A stretch of DNA of 64,000 nt from Pseudomonadaceae bacterium SI-3 (GTDB lineage: Bacteria > Pseudomonadota > Gammaproteobacteria > Pseudomonadales > Pseudomonadaceae): NCBI GenBank assembly GCA_004010935.1, contig CP026511.1, positions 3,782,001 to 3,846,000 of the forward strand. Direction: 5' to 3'. Shown piece after piece: positions 50,366-59,947 of the stretch. The notes below the pieces were generated by a model. It had not been told where the DNA came from and searched no databases. It worked only from the letters and a program-made list of their open reading frames with translations. The translations under genes were made by a program, and so were the position numbers. The stretch's first letter is position 1. Each line of letters opens with the position of its first letter.

Positions 50366-52777
50366 CTAGTTCGCATCATCTTCCTCAAGCGTCCAGGCGA
50401 TCACCGAGTCGCCTATCTTCGTGCCGAACGAGCCGTGCCCGCCGGCCACCTGCACCACATACTGCTTACCGGTCTGCTCCGAGACGTAGGTCATCGGTGT
50501 GGCTTGGCCGCCCGCCGGTAGCCGCCCTTTCCAAAGTTCCTCTCCGGTCTGCAGGTCATAGGCGCGCAAGTAGTAGTCCAGCGTGCCGCTCATGAAGGCG
50601 ACGCCACCTGCCGTCACGATCGGACCGCCCAATGCTGGTGTGCCCACCGGGAAAGGAATGCCCAGCGGCGCACTGTCGCGGCTGGTGCCGTTCTTATGCA
50701 TCCAGACCTTCTTCATGGTGCGCAGGTCCACGGCGGTGACATAGCCCCACGGCGGGCTCTGGCAAGGCAGGCCCAGCACTGATAGCAGTGGCTTCAGACT
50801 GACCATGTAGGGCGCACCAAGGTTGGGTTGCAGGCCGGTTTCGCCGCCCCCGGTGCGCTCATTGGGATCGACCTCGCTGCGCTTGTACATCTTCGAGACG
50901 AACGCCAGGTAGTTCGGCGCGCCAAACAGCAACTGCCGACTCGGATCGACCGCCACGGACGGCCAGTTGAAGGTACCGACGTTGCCCGGATAGATCAGTG
51001 AGCCCTTTTCCGATGGCGGCGTGAAGTCGCCTTCATAGCGCAGCTTGCGGAACTGGATGCGGCACATCATCTGATCCAGCGGCGTGCCGCCCCACATGTC
51101 CTTCTCGTACAGCGGCTCCTGCGGCGCGTAGGTTAACGCCGAGACCGGCTGAGTGGGCGCGGTGAAGTCACCGTAATCGGTGCCCTGCGGAACAGGCACC
51201 TCGGTCACCGGCACGATGGGCTCACCGGTGCGCCGATCAAGCACATAGAGATCGCCGCGCTTGGTCGCCTGAATGATGGCCGGCACCTTGCCTTCGGGCC
51301 GGTCGATATCGACCAGCGTCGGCTGGGAGGGCAGGTCGCGGTCCCAAAGGTCATGGTGAACGGTCTGGAATTCCCAGCGGACTTTGCCGGTCTCCAGGTC
51401 CAGCGCAATCAGGGTGTCGGTGAGACGCTCGGCCTGGGCCGAGCGATCGATTGCCCACTGATCAGGGGTCTGGTTGCCGGAGGGGATGTAGACCAGGCCC
51501 AGCGCCTCGTCAGCGGTGGCCACAGTCCAGGAGTTCGGCGTGCTGCGCACGTAGGTTTCACCCGGTGGCAACGGTTCCGTGGCATCCGGGTTGCCCGGAT
51601 CGAAATTCCAGACCAGGCGGCCAGTTTTCACGTCGTAGGCACGAATCACGCCGCCGGGTGAATCCACGGCGCCGTTATCGGTAACCGAACCGCCGATGAT
51701 CACCAGCTTTTCGGTCACCACCGGCGGCGAGGTGGGCAAGTAGACCCCGAGCGCCCCTTCACCCAGGCGCAGCTTCAGGTCCACGACACCGGCGTTGCCG
51801 AAGTCTTCGCAGGGCTTGCCGTCTTCCACATCGAGTGCGATCAGCGTGGCATCGTTGGTCGGCAGGAACAGGCGACGTTCGCAACGCGCCGCCGATTGAT
51901 CCGGCTGGCCGCTGGTCGAACCCGGCGAGGGATAGCGAGTGCCGTCGTGAAACGCCAGGCCGCGGCACGTCATGTGCTGGTAGTACTCGGCATCGCGGTT
52001 GATGCTCGGGTCAAAGCGCCAACGCTCTTCGCCGGTATCGGCGTCCAGGGCGATGGCGATGCTGTGGGGGGTACAGATGAACAGGCTGTTGCCGACCTTG
52101 AGCGGGGTGACCTCGTAGGTGAACTCGCCGGGATCGTTTGGCCCCGGCAGATCACCCGTGTGGTATTCCCAGGCTTTCGTCAGCGTGCCCACGTTCTCGG
52201 GCGTGATCAGATCTGCGGTCGAATACCGGTCGCCCTGCTCTGATCCGCCGTAAGACGGCCACTCGCTGTTGGAGCGACCGGCCTGCCCTTGCGGATCGAG
52301 CCCCTGCATCTGCACGTCGCTGAACTGGCCGTCGATCGAGTGGTAGTCCTGGGTCAACGAGTATCCCGCCATCAACGCACCGGCCAGCAGGCCGAGCCCG
52401 AGCAAGCCACTGGCACCGTCGCGCCAGACCAGACGGTCGCTCACGTAGCGATTGACGAAGGGCAGGATCAGCCAGAGGCCGAGGATGCACCAGAGGTCGA
52501 TCCGAGGCGCCAGCTGCCACCAGTCGAAGCGCACCTCATAGAGGGTCCACGCCAGGGTCGCCAGCAACAGCGCTGCATACAGCCAGATCGCCGCACGGCG
52601 ACGGGCAAACAGCAGGCCGGCCACCACCAGAAGACCGATGCCGGCCAGCAGGTAGTACCAGGAGCCGCCGAGCACAGCCAGGTACGCACCGCCGCCCGCC
52701 ATCAGCACACCCAGCACCAGCACCACCACGACGGTCAGGGTGATACGCAAGGGCCGAGGCCCATAATCGATACTCAT
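50366..52777 (-). CDS. gcd: Membrane-bound PQQ-dependent glucose dehydrogenase
   Basis: Oxidises glucose to gluconolactone at the periplasmic face and passes electrons to ubiquinone. The 803-residue product has five N-terminal membrane segments (to about residue 145) and a PQQ beta-propeller domain from about 165 (WPSYGGSEQGDRYSTADLITPENV, LYVLDRRTGEPIVPVTEVPVP, and the C-terminal GGHGSFGTKIGDSVIAW). ATG 52777 has GGAG eight bases upstream. PQQ synthesis genes are not in the window. The reaction also acidifies the surroundings and can release mineral phosphate. Confidence 0.95.
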   Translation of the reverse strand: MSIDYGPRPLRITLTVVVVLVLGVLMAGGGAYLAVLGGSWYYLLAGIGLLVVAGLLFARRRAAIWLYAALLLATLAWTLYEVRFDWWQLAPRIDLWCILGLWLILPFVNRYVSDRLVWRDGASGLLGLGLLAGALMAGYSLTQDYHSIDGQFSDVQMQGLDPQGQAGRSNSEWPSYGGSEQGDRYSTADLITPENVGTLTKAWEYHTGDLPGPNDPGEFTYEVTPLKVGNSLFICTPHSIAIALDADTGEERWRFDPSINRDAEYYQHMTCRGLAFHDGTRYPSPGSTSGQPDQSAARCERRLFLPTNDATLIALDVEDGKPCEDFGNAGVVDLKLRLGEGALGVYLPTSPPVVTEKLVIIGGSVTDNGAVDSPGGVIRAYDVKTGRLVWNFDPGNPDATEPLPPGETYVRSTPNSWTVATADEALGLVYIPSGNQTPDQWAIDRSAQAERLTDTLIALDLETGKVRWEFQTVHHDLWDRDLPSQPTLVDIDRPEGKVPAIIQATKRGDLYVLDRRTGEPIVPVTEVPVPQGTDYGDFTAPTQPVSALTYAPQEPLYEKDMWGGTPLDQMMCRIQFRKLRYEGDFTPPSEKGSLIYPGNVGTFNWPSVAVDPSRQLLFGAPNYLAFVSKMYKRSEVDPNERTGGGETGLQPNLGAPYMVSLKPLLSVLGLPCQSPPWGYVTAVDLRTMKKVWMHKNGTSRDSAPLGIPFPVGTPALGGPIVTAGGVAFMSGTLDYYLRAYDLQTGEELWKGRLPAGGQATPMTYVSEQTGKQYVVQVAGGHGSFGTKIGDSVIAWTLEEDDAN

Positions 52778-52819
52778 GCAACACACTCCAAGCGGGACGT
52801 ATTTATAAACAGGGAAAGC

Positions 52820-52861
52820 AAAAAGCCGGCGAAACTTCCTGTGACAAAGTTTCGTCCGGCT
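52820..52861 (-). terminator. Intrinsic terminator of the fruBKA operon
   Basis: AGCCGG/CCGGCT and GAAACTT/AAGTTTC form a long interrupted stem; on the minus strand it is followed by TTTTTGCTTT. It begins 53 bases after the fruA stop and lies upstream of gcd. Confidence 0.8.
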
Positions 52862-52913
52862 CTCAGTGGATACGGTGCGAAGGGCTTTAGTTCAGCGCTT
52901 GCAGCGTTGAACC

Positions 52914-54653
52914 TCAGGCCGCAGCGCCAACGGCAAGCGGCTGCGCCTCGGGCCGCTTGATCACCGCGTAAACCACCCCGGTCACCAGGCTGCCGGCCAG
53001 GATCGCCAGCAGATAAAGCAATGCGTGATTGATGGCGTTGGGAATCAGCAGTACGAACAGCCCGCCATGCGGCGCCAGAAGCTTCGCGCCGAAGGCCATG
53101 GACAGCGCACCGGTCAGCGCACCGCCGGCGATACTCGCCGGAATCACTCTCAGCGGGTCCTTGGCGGCGAAGGGAATCGCGCCTTCAGAGATGAAGCAGC
53201 AACCCAGCACCAGCGCCGCCTTGCCGGCTTCACGCTCGGTCTGTGCGAACTTGCGCCGTGCGATCAACGTGGCGATGCCCATGCCGATGGGCGGCACCAT
53301 GCCCGCTGCCATGGTCGCCGCCATCGGCGCGTAGCTCTGCGATGCCAGCAAACCCACCGAAAAGGCATACGCCGCCTTGTTCACCGGCCCGCCCAGGTCG
53401 ACGCACATCATGGTGCCCAGCAACAGCCCGAGCAGGATGGCGTTGGAGGTGCCCATGGTGTCGAGGAATTCGGTGAGCCCGGCGAGCATCTTCGCTACTG
53501 GCGTGCCGACGACGTAGATCATCACCAGTCCCGTCACCAGACTCGCCAGCAGCGGAATGATCAAGATCGGCTTGAGCGATTCGATACTGGCCGGCAAGGG
53601 AATCCAGCGGCTGACCGCCTTGGCTGCATAACCGGCCACGAAGCCGGCAATGATGCCGCCGATAAAGCCCGCACCCAGGGTCCCCGCCAGCAGGCCACCA
53701 ATCATCCCCGGCGCTAGACCCGGACGGTCGGCGATGGAATAGGCGATGTAACCCGCGAGCAGCGGCACCATCAACTGGAAAGCCGTTTCGCCGCCGATCT
53801 TCATCAAGGCGGCAGCCAGCGTTCCCTCCTCCTTGAAGGCCTCGATGCCGAATACGAACGACAGCGCGATCAGCAAACCACCGGCCACCACCATCGGCAG
53901 CATGTAGGAGACGCCGGTGAGCAGGTGCTTGTAGACGCCAGTCTTCTCACCTTTCTGCTCACCACTTGCGCTCGTGGCGGCCACACCACCGCTGAGTACC
54001 GCACCCTCTTCAAGCGCGCGATCAAGGGTGGCGTCGGGTTGTTTAAGGGCCACACCGGTGCCGCAGCGAAACACCCGCTTGCCAGCGAACCTAGCCACAT
54101 CCACCTCGATGTCCGCAGCCAGCAGCACCACATCGGCCTCTTCGATGGCCTGTGCTTCGAGCACGTTGCGCGCACCCACCGAACCGCGGGTTTCCACCTG
54201 TAGGTCGTAACCCTTGCGGATGGCGGCTTGTTGCAAGGCTTCGGCGGCCATGAAGGTATGCGCTACCCCGGTCGGGCAGGCGGTAATGGCCACCAGCTTG
54301 GGCTTGCCGTTGGTCGGGGTAGCCTCGGCGTCATCTGCCTCTTGTAACTCGCTCGCCGTTTCGGCAGCGCTGCGCAGGAAGGCCTCGGGGTCGAGCAGCG
54401 CTTCGGACGGCGTCGATTGCGCCACGCGTTTGCCGACGAAGCGTTGCAGCGACAGCGGCCCCGTTTTCACAACAACGACGAGATCCGCATTGGCTATCTG
54501 CGCGGGCGTCAGCGGTGAGCCGATGGCCTTGGGATCGTGGACTTCGACGGCCGTCGACCAACCCATACGATGGGCAGCCGCTTCGAGCAGGCGTGACGTC
54601 AGCACGCTGGTGACCATTCCGTTGGGGCAGGCCGTGACGATGAGAAGATTCAT
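52914..54653 (-). CDS. fruA: Fructose PTS EIIBC component
   Basis: Membrane transporter that brings in fructose as fructose-1-phosphate. The 579-residue product has two IIB-like domains (Cys9 in VTACPNGM and Cys126 in ITACPTGVAHTF, the latter the canonical phospho-cysteine) followed by an EIIC domain with about eight membrane segments (from about residue 245; FVAGYAAKAV and MMCVDLGGPVNKAAYAF are typical). GAGG stands seven bases before ATG 54653; the longer frame is ignored. Third gene of fruBKA. Confidence 0.94.
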   Translation of the reverse strand: MNLLIVTACPNGMVTSVLTSRLLEAAAHRMGWSTAVEVHDPKAIGSPLTPAQIANADLVVVVKTGPLSLQRFVGKRVAQSTPSEALLDPEAFLRSAAETASELQEADDAEATPTNGKPKLVAITACPTGVAHTFMAAEALQQAAIRKGYDLQVETRGSVGARNVLEAQAIEEADVVLLAADIEVDVARFAGKRVFRCGTGVALKQPDATLDRALEEGAVLSGGVAATSASGEQKGEKTGVYKHLLTGVSYMLPMVVAGGLLIALSFVFGIEAFKEEGTLAAALMKIGGETAFQLMVPLLAGYIAYSIADRPGLAPGMIGGLLAGTLGAGFIGGIIAGFVAGYAAKAVSRWIPLPASIESLKPILIIPLLASLVTGLVMIYVVGTPVAKMLAGLTEFLDTMGTSNAILLGLLLGTMMCVDLGGPVNKAAYAFSVGLLASQSYAPMAATMAAGMVPPIGMGIATLIARRKFAQTEREAGKAALVLGCCFISEGAIPFAAKDPLRVIPASIAGGALTGALSMAFGAKLLAPHGGLFVLLIPNAINHALLYLLAILAGSLVTGVVYAVIKRPEAQPLAVGAAA

Positions 54654-54673
54654 TCCTTCACCTCTTGTTCGAT

Positions 54674-55612
54674 TTATTGGCTCAGCGGCTGGAGACGCAC
54701 TGCGGCCTGGAGTTCGGCCAGCTGCGCCGTGTCGGTGATGCCGAAGCCGACCTGCCCGACCGCCTGAGCAGCGATGGCAGTGGCGTGAGTGAGTGTGCGT
54801 TCCGCTGGCCAGCCCTCGAGCAGCCCATGGAGCATGCCGGCCAGCAGCGAGTCCCCCGCCCCAACGGTGCTGACCACCCGGACCTTGGGCGGATAAGCGT
54901 GCAGCCCGGCACCGGGCGAGAACCAGCTCACGCCGCCGGCACCCTGGGAGACCACCACGTGCTCGATGCCTTCGGCTTGCAGTCGTCGCGCTTCGGCTGC
55001 CAGAGCAGACGACTCGGTGATCTCGATGCCTCGGGCCTCGGCCAGCTCTACCTCGTTGGGTTTGATCAACCAAGGCGTGGCGGCCAGCCCGTCGCGCAGC
55101 GCGGCACCACTGGTATCCAGCGCCACCCGCATGCCGAGTCTCTTGAGCGCCTGCAACAGCTGAACGAACCACTGGCTGTCGATGCCACGCGGCAAACTGC
55201 CCGCGACCACTACGAGGTCATGGGCCGGTGCAAGCCGTTCGAGCCGCGTCAGCAGCTCCGTGCAGTGCGCCTCGCTCACCTTGAGCCCCGGGCCGTTGAT
55301 GTCGGTGACCTGCCCGTCCGCTTCGGCGAGCTTGATGTTGCTGCGGGTATCGCCCGGCACGCGGACGAATTCGTCGGCAAATCCACGCGCGGCGAATAGT
55401 TGCTCGAAGGCCTGCGGATTGCCCTCGCCGAGAAAACCGGTGACGGTCAGCTGATGGCCGAGATCGGCCAGCACCTGCGCCACGTTGAGGCCTTTGCCGG
55501 CAGCATGGACCTGCAGGTTTTCACTGCGATTGACCTCGCCCACGCGCAACGATGGCAGCCGCACGGTCAGATCCAGCGCCGGGTTCAGCGTGACGGTCAG
55601 AACGCGAGCCAT
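54674..55612 (-). CDS. fruK: 1-phosphofructokinase
   Basis: PfkB-family kinase converting fructose-1-phosphate to fructose-1,6-bisphosphate. The 312-residue product begins VLTVTLNPALDLTV, with HAAGKGLNVAQVLADLG near residue 35 and the C-terminal PfkB signature STVGAGDSLLAGMLHGLLEG. Its ATG overlaps the fruB stop as TGATG, which fixes the start at 55612 and shows coupling. Confidence 0.95.
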   Translation of the reverse strand: MARVLTVTLNPALDLTVRLPSLRVGEVNRSENLQVHAAGKGLNVAQVLADLGHQLTVTGFLGEGNPQAFEQLFAARGFADEFVRVPGDTRSNIKLAEADGQVTDINGPGLKVSEAHCTELLTRLERLAPAHDLVVVAGSLPRGIDSQWFVQLLQALKRLGMRVALDTSGAALRDGLAATPWLIKPNEVELAEARGIEITESSALAAEARRLQAEGIEHVVVSQGAGGVSWFSPGAGLHAYPPKVRVVSTVGAGDSLLAGMLHGLLEGWPAERTLTHATAIAAQAVGQVGFGITDTAQLAELQAAVRLQPLSQ

Positions 55613-58491
55613 CAGCAATGCTCCCCGACGAAGGCGCGTACTTCATGGGCACCCGGCAACATCAGCGCCTGCTTGGCCAGCTGCTGGCAAGCAGCGAAAT
55701 CCACCTCGCGCACCCGCGCCTTGACCAGGGCAATGCTGCGCGCCGAGACGCTCAGCTCATCGACGCCCAGGCCCACCAGCATCGGCACGGCGAGCGCATC
55801 AGCGGCCAGTTCGCCGCACACGCCGACCCACTTGCCATGGGCATGGGCCGCCTCGACCGTCATGCCGATCAGGCGCAACACCGCCGGATGCAGCCCGTCC
55901 GCCTGACCGGAAAGCGTCGGATGGCCGCGGTCGATGGCCAGTGTGTATTGCGTCAGGTCGTTGGTGCCGATGCTGAAGAAGTCGACCTCCTGCGCCAGCA
56001 CCGGCGCGATCAGCGCGGCGGACGGTATCTCGATCATGATGCCCACCTGCAGATCGGCCACCGGCAGCTCAACGCGCAGGCGGTCGACCATGGCTTTGGC
56101 GGTGCGCCACTCGTCGATATTGCCGACCATGGGGAACATGATCCGCAGCGGGCGGCCATCGGCCGAGGCGAGCAAGGCGCGTAGCTGGGTTTCGAGGATG
56201 TCCGGTCGCTGCAGGCTCAGGCGAATCCCGCGCACGCCGAGGAAGGGATTCTCCTCGGCGGGCATCGGCCAGTACGGCAGCGGCTTGTCACCACCAACGT
56301 CGAGCGTGCGAACCACCAGCGGCCGGCCTTCGAGGGCTTCCAGCACGCGGCGGTACTCGGCCTCCTGGGTCGCCTGGTCCGGCGCCTGGGAATGGTTCAT
56401 GAACACCAGTTCGGTGCGCAGCAAACCGATGCCTTCAGCACCCATCGCCACGGCCTCAGGGGTTTCGCCGGCTGCGCCGATGTTGGCGGCGATCTCGACA
56501 TGATGACCGTCGCGGGTAATGGCCGGCTCCATGCGGCGCTCGTCGGCCAGGCGCTTGCGCTCCTCGCGAGCCGCGCGTTCGCGCCTGGCCTGTTCCAGCT
56601 GCGCATCGGTCGGGGCGACCAGCAGTTCGCCGCGCTCGCCGTCGAGCAATAGCAGGGTGTTGGGCGCCAACCCGAGCACGCCAGGACCTGCACCGACGAT
56701 GGCCGGAATCCCCAGCGCCCGGGCAATGATGGCGCTGTGGGATGTAGCGCCACCGCCCGCGGTGAGGATGCCGGCGACGCGCTGGGCGTTGAGCGTGGCA
56801 ACGTCTGAAGGCGCCACTTCGTCCATCACCAGAATGTAGGGTTCGTCCGGGGCCTGCTCGGCTTCGACGCCGGTCAGGCAGGCCAGCACGCGGCGGCCCA
56901 CGTCACGCAGGTCGGCGGCGCGCTCGGCCAGCAGTTTGTCGTGAAGTGCCTCCTGCTGCTGCGCCGCGCTCTCGATCTCTTCCATCCAGGCCGCTTCGGC
57001 GCTCAGCCCGTTCTGCAGCCGCACCTGCACGTCTTCGCGCAGCGCCGGATCACGGAGCATGGCCTGGTGAGTGGTGAAGATGTCGCGAATGCTGACGACC
57101 TGGCTTGCCTCGATCAGCGTGCCGATTTCGGCATGGACCTTGTCCAGCGCAGCATCCAGACGTTGCAACTCCGCCGCTAGCGATTCGCCGCGCTTGGGGT
57201 AGTCGATCACCTGCGGCTTGCGCACCAGCACCGGACCGATGGCGATGCCCGGCGAAGCAGCAATGCCGTTTACCTGATCGCCCGGGCGCAGAGCCGCCTG
57301 CTCGATGGCCGACTCATCGGGTTGCGTTGCGATGACGGGTTGCTCCGTCTCCCCAGCTGCCGGCAAGGGCTCGACCTCTTCGCCCAGCCCTTCTTCCACC
57401 GCGCGCACCAGCGCCGGCAGTGCATCGTCGGCGATGGAAGGCTCGGCAATGAACTCCAGCACCTGACCACGATGCGCCCCCATCGCCAGCAATTTGCTCA
57501 GGCTCTTGACCGACACCCCGGCGCTCTCGCTGCCGGCCAGGCGCACGCGAATCTCGCCATCGAAAGCTTGAGCCACTTCGGTCAGCGCCTTGGCCGGGCG
57601 CGCATGCAACCCATGGGCGTTGGCCAGCGGCACCTGAGCGCTGGGCCAATCTGCCGGTACCTCGCCGCCCAGCGCTTCGAGCACCACGCGGCTGGAAGTC
57701 GCCTGGCTCAGCTCCTGGCCGCGCCCTTCGATCAACAGGTTGCACAGGCGCTCAAGCATGGCCTGATGCGCTTCGCCCAGGCTGGCCAGCACGAACAGGC
57801 CATTCAGCGGCTGGCCCAGATGCTCAAGGTTCGAGGTTGGCGTGACGAACGCGAGCCCCGGGCTTTGCACCGACTGCTCGCTACTGAGCCACCAGAGGCC
57901 ATCGCCCAGCGGCAACGCCTGGCTCATCGGCAGGCTGGCATTGAAGCCTGGCTCCACGCATTGGGCACGCTTGAGCAGTTTGACGCCTTGCCAGGCCAAC
58001 TCGTCGAAATCATCGGCGGCGACGCCCAGGCCCACCAGTTCGCCGTCCAGCGCCAACGCCTGCGGCGCGCCCTGCAGCAGGTCGATGATGGCTTCGGGGC
58101 TTTCGGCCTTCTGCAGCGCCTCGCTCAGATCGCCCTCGCCCAACGCTCGGGTCAGCAGTTGCAGCAGCCGCAGATGTTCATCCGAGCGCGCCGCGATGCC
58201 GATGGCAAGGTACACCTGCTGACCATTGCCCCAGTCGACGCCGGCCGGAAAATGCAGCAGCCGCACGCCAGTGGTGAACACCTGATCGCGGGTTTCCGGC
58301 GTGCCATGCGGAATCGCAAGGCCCTGACCGAGAAAGGTCGAGCCCTGCGCTTCGCGCGCGCGCAGCCCGTCGAGGTAGCCCGGCGCGACCAGTCCGTCGG
58401 CGACCAGAACCTCGCCCAGCAGAGCCAACGCCGCTGGCTTGTCCGCCGCGGCCTGATGCATGTGGATGTGCTGTGCATTCAACTCAAGCAT
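55612..58491 (-). CDS. fruB: Fructose PTS multiphosphoryl protein (EIIA-HPr-EI)
   Basis: Single 959-residue protein that carries the whole soluble phospho-relay for fructose. EIIA has His62 (AIPHGTPETR), HPr has His296 (NAHGLHARPAKAL), and EI has His585 (GGGATSHSAII) with the PEP-domain GVCGELAAD Cys near the C terminus. This lets fructose uptake run without a general PTS. AGGAG precedes the ATG. It is divergent from the regulator fruR. Confidence 0.95.
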   Translation of the reverse strand: MLELNAQHIHMHQAAADKPAALALLGEVLVADGLVAPGYLDGLRAREAQGSTFLGQGLAIPHGTPETRDQVFTTGVRLLHFPAGVDWGNGQQVYLAIGIAARSDEHLRLLQLLTRALGEGDLSEALQKAESPEAIIDLLQGAPQALALDGELVGLGVAADDFDELAWQGVKLLKRAQCVEPGFNASLPMSQALPLGDGLWWLSSEQSVQSPGLAFVTPTSNLEHLGQPLNGLFVLASLGEAHQAMLERLCNLLIEGRGQELSQATSSRVVLEALGGEVPADWPSAQVPLANAHGLHARPAKALTEVAQAFDGEIRVRLAGSESAGVSVKSLSKLLAMGAHRGQVLEFIAEPSIADDALPALVRAVEEGLGEEVEPLPAAGETEQPVIATQPDESAIEQAALRPGDQVNGIAASPGIAIGPVLVRKPQVIDYPKRGESLAAELQRLDAALDKVHAEIGTLIEASQVVSIRDIFTTHQAMLRDPALREDVQVRLQNGLSAEAAWMEEIESAAQQQEALHDKLLAERAADLRDVGRRVLACLTGVEAEQAPDEPYILVMDEVAPSDVATLNAQRVAGILTAGGGATSHSAIIARALGIPAIVGAGPGVLGLAPNTLLLLDGERGELLVAPTDAQLEQARRERAAREERKRLADERRMEPAITRDGHHVEIAANIGAAGETPEAVAMGAEGIGLLRTELVFMNHSQAPDQATQEAEYRRVLEALEGRPLVVRTLDVGGDKPLPYWPMPAEENPFLGVRGIRLSLQRPDILETQLRALLASADGRPLRIMFPMVGNIDEWRTAKAMVDRLRVELPVADLQVGIMIEIPSAALIAPVLAQEVDFFSIGTNDLTQYTLAIDRGHPTLSGQADGLHPAVLRLIGMTVEAAHAHGKWVGVCGELAADALAVPMLVGLGVDELSVSARSIALVKARVREVDFAACQQLAKQALMLPGAHEVRAFVGEHC

Positions 58492-58583
58492 GGAGAACTC
58501 CTGCGGGGCTCGCGATTGTTGTGGCCGACGGTTGCGCCGGCTTTGCCCGAATCCTGGGCTGGCGCTTCAGACCGAAACACTGC

Positions 58584-58595
58584 TGAAACGTTTCA
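58584..58595. promoter_or_regulatory. Probable Cra/FruR operator
   Basis: TGAAACGTTTCA is a perfect 12-base palindrome matching the known Cra operator core. It lies between divergent fruB and fruR, 93 bases before fruB and 77 before fruR. A half-site CGAAAC is 12 bases to its left. Confidence 0.8.
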
Positions 58596-58610
58596 CCTAA
58601 GGCTGGCACA

Positions 58611-58628
58611 TTACGCAATATTGGGTAA
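58611..58628. promoter_or_regulatory. Second near-palindrome in the fruB-fruR gap
   Basis: TTACGCAATATTGGGTAA differs from its own reverse complement at only one base pair. It sits 15 bases from the Cra site and 43 bases before fruR. It does not match the Cra core, so it may be a site for another regulator. Confidence 0.4.
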
Positions 58629-58671
58629 TTCTAGAAGCCCGAGTTCATACCACCCGTCTCAGGACCCTCTG

Positions 58672-59661
58672 TTGAAACTGACCGACATCGCCCGCCTCGC
58701 CAACGTTTCGGTAACCACTGCCAGCTACGTGCTCAACGGCAAGGCTGCTCAACGGCGGATCAGCCCGGCCACGGTCGAGCGCGTCATGGCGGTAGTCGAG
58801 CAGCAGGGTTTTCAATTGGATCAGCAGGCCGCTGGCCTGCGTCGCGGGCAGTCGCGAACGCTGGGTTTCATCGTGCCGGATCTGGAAAACCCCAGTTACG
58901 CGCGCCTTGCCAAGTTGCTCGAGCAGCGCGCGCGGCAGCGCGGCTATCAGCTGCTGATAGCCGGGACCGACGACGAGCCGGACACCGAGCGTCAGGTCAT
59001 CCAGCTGCTGCGCTCGCGCCGTTGCGATGCGTTGATCGTCGCCAGCTGCCTATCCGCCGACGACCAGAGCTATCGCAAGGTGCAGGCAGCTGGCACGCCG
59101 GTGATCGCCCTCGACCGTGCGCTCGACGCCGGGCACTTCTGTTCGGTGGTGAGCGATGACTGCGAAGCGGCCGCCCTGCTCACCCGCTCGCTGGCAGTGC
59201 CGGCCGCCGCGCATATCGCCATGATCAGTGCGCGCCCCGCGTTGCCCATCAGTCAGCAGCGCGAGAAAGGTTTTCGCCAGGCACTGTCGCAGCACACAGG
59301 GCAGGTCAGCATTCTGCGTGCCGAACAGTTCAGCCGCGCCTGCGGACGCGAGCAGATGCTCGCCCTGCTCGACCGCGGCCCGCTGCCCGATGCCCTCATC
59401 ACCACCGCCTACGTGTTGCTCGAAGGTGTCTTCGATGCGCTGCGCGAGCGCGATCTGCTCTGGCCGGAGCACCTGCGGCTGGCAACCTTTGGTGACGCGC
59501 AGTTGCTGGATTTCCTGCCGATCCGGGTCAATGCGATTTCCCAGCAGCACGAGCAGATCGCCGAGCAGGCGTTGGAGCAGGCTATCCGCGCCACCGAGCA
59601 AGGCGACTATCGCCCCGGCGTCATCGCTGTCGAGCGTGAGCTGAAGATTCGCCGGTTCTGA
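58672..59661 (+). CDS. fruR: LacI-family fructose repressor FruR/Cra
   Basis: Transcription factor that represses fruBKA until fructose-1-phosphate binds. The 329-residue product has an N-terminal helix-turn-helix (LTDIARLANVSVTTASYVLNGK) and a sugar-binding core with VPDLENPSYARLAKLLEQRARQRGYQLL, as in E. coli Cra. It begins at TTG, with AGGA seven bases upstream; the frame stays open far upstream, antisense to fruB, by chance. Confidence 0.92.
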   Translation: MKLTDIARLANVSVTTASYVLNGKAAQRRISPATVERVMAVVEQQGFQLDQQAAGLRRGQSRTLGFIVPDLENPSYARLAKLLEQRARQRGYQLLIAGTDDEPDTERQVIQLLRSRRCDALIVASCLSADDQSYRKVQAAGTPVIALDRALDAGHFCSVVSDDCEAAALLTRSLAVPAAAHIAMISARPALPISQQREKGFRQALSQHTGQVSILRAEQFSRACGREQMLALLDRGPLPDALITTAYVLLEGVFDALRERDLLWPEHLRLATFGDAQLLDFLPIRVNAISQQHEQIAEQALEQAIRATEQGDYRPGVIAVERELKIRRF

Positions 59662-59772
59662 TCAATCTGCCCCTTGCGGGCGTTGTTTAGCTGAAGGAAG
59701 CTTGCGGCCTATCTGGCGACCGGACTCGCGAGGAAGCTCGACTGGCGCGACCTGCACGAGTTGCAGCGATTT

Positions 59773-59865
59773 TGTAGGAGCCAGCTTGCTGGCGATCAAA
59801 GCCGCCACGCCAGCCAAGTGCAGCCGTAGCCTGAAGAAGCTGATCGCGAGCAAGCTCGCTCCTAC
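59773..59865. repeat. REP doublet of outward orientation between fruR and the MazG-like gene
   Basis: A REP copy with core GCCAGCTTGCTGGC (59773-59797) is followed by an inverted copy with the altered core GCGAGCAAGCTCGC (59842-59865). The order is opposite to the two doublets at 45 kb, and the second core has paired compensating changes that keep its hairpin. Confidence 0.85.
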
Positions 59866-59947
59866 GAGACCCTGCCGCGCCAGGCGCGAACGAGCTGTTG
59901 CCACCTGCTTCCGGCACACACTCAAAACAACGAGCCCGCTTTTCCAA

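Noticed and set aside
57322..58671. About 450 open codons on the plus strand, continuous with fruR
   Set aside because: They lie antisense to fruB, whose EIIA-HPr-EI motifs are unmistakable. The open frame reflects GC-rich codon bias, and fruR homology begins at 58672.
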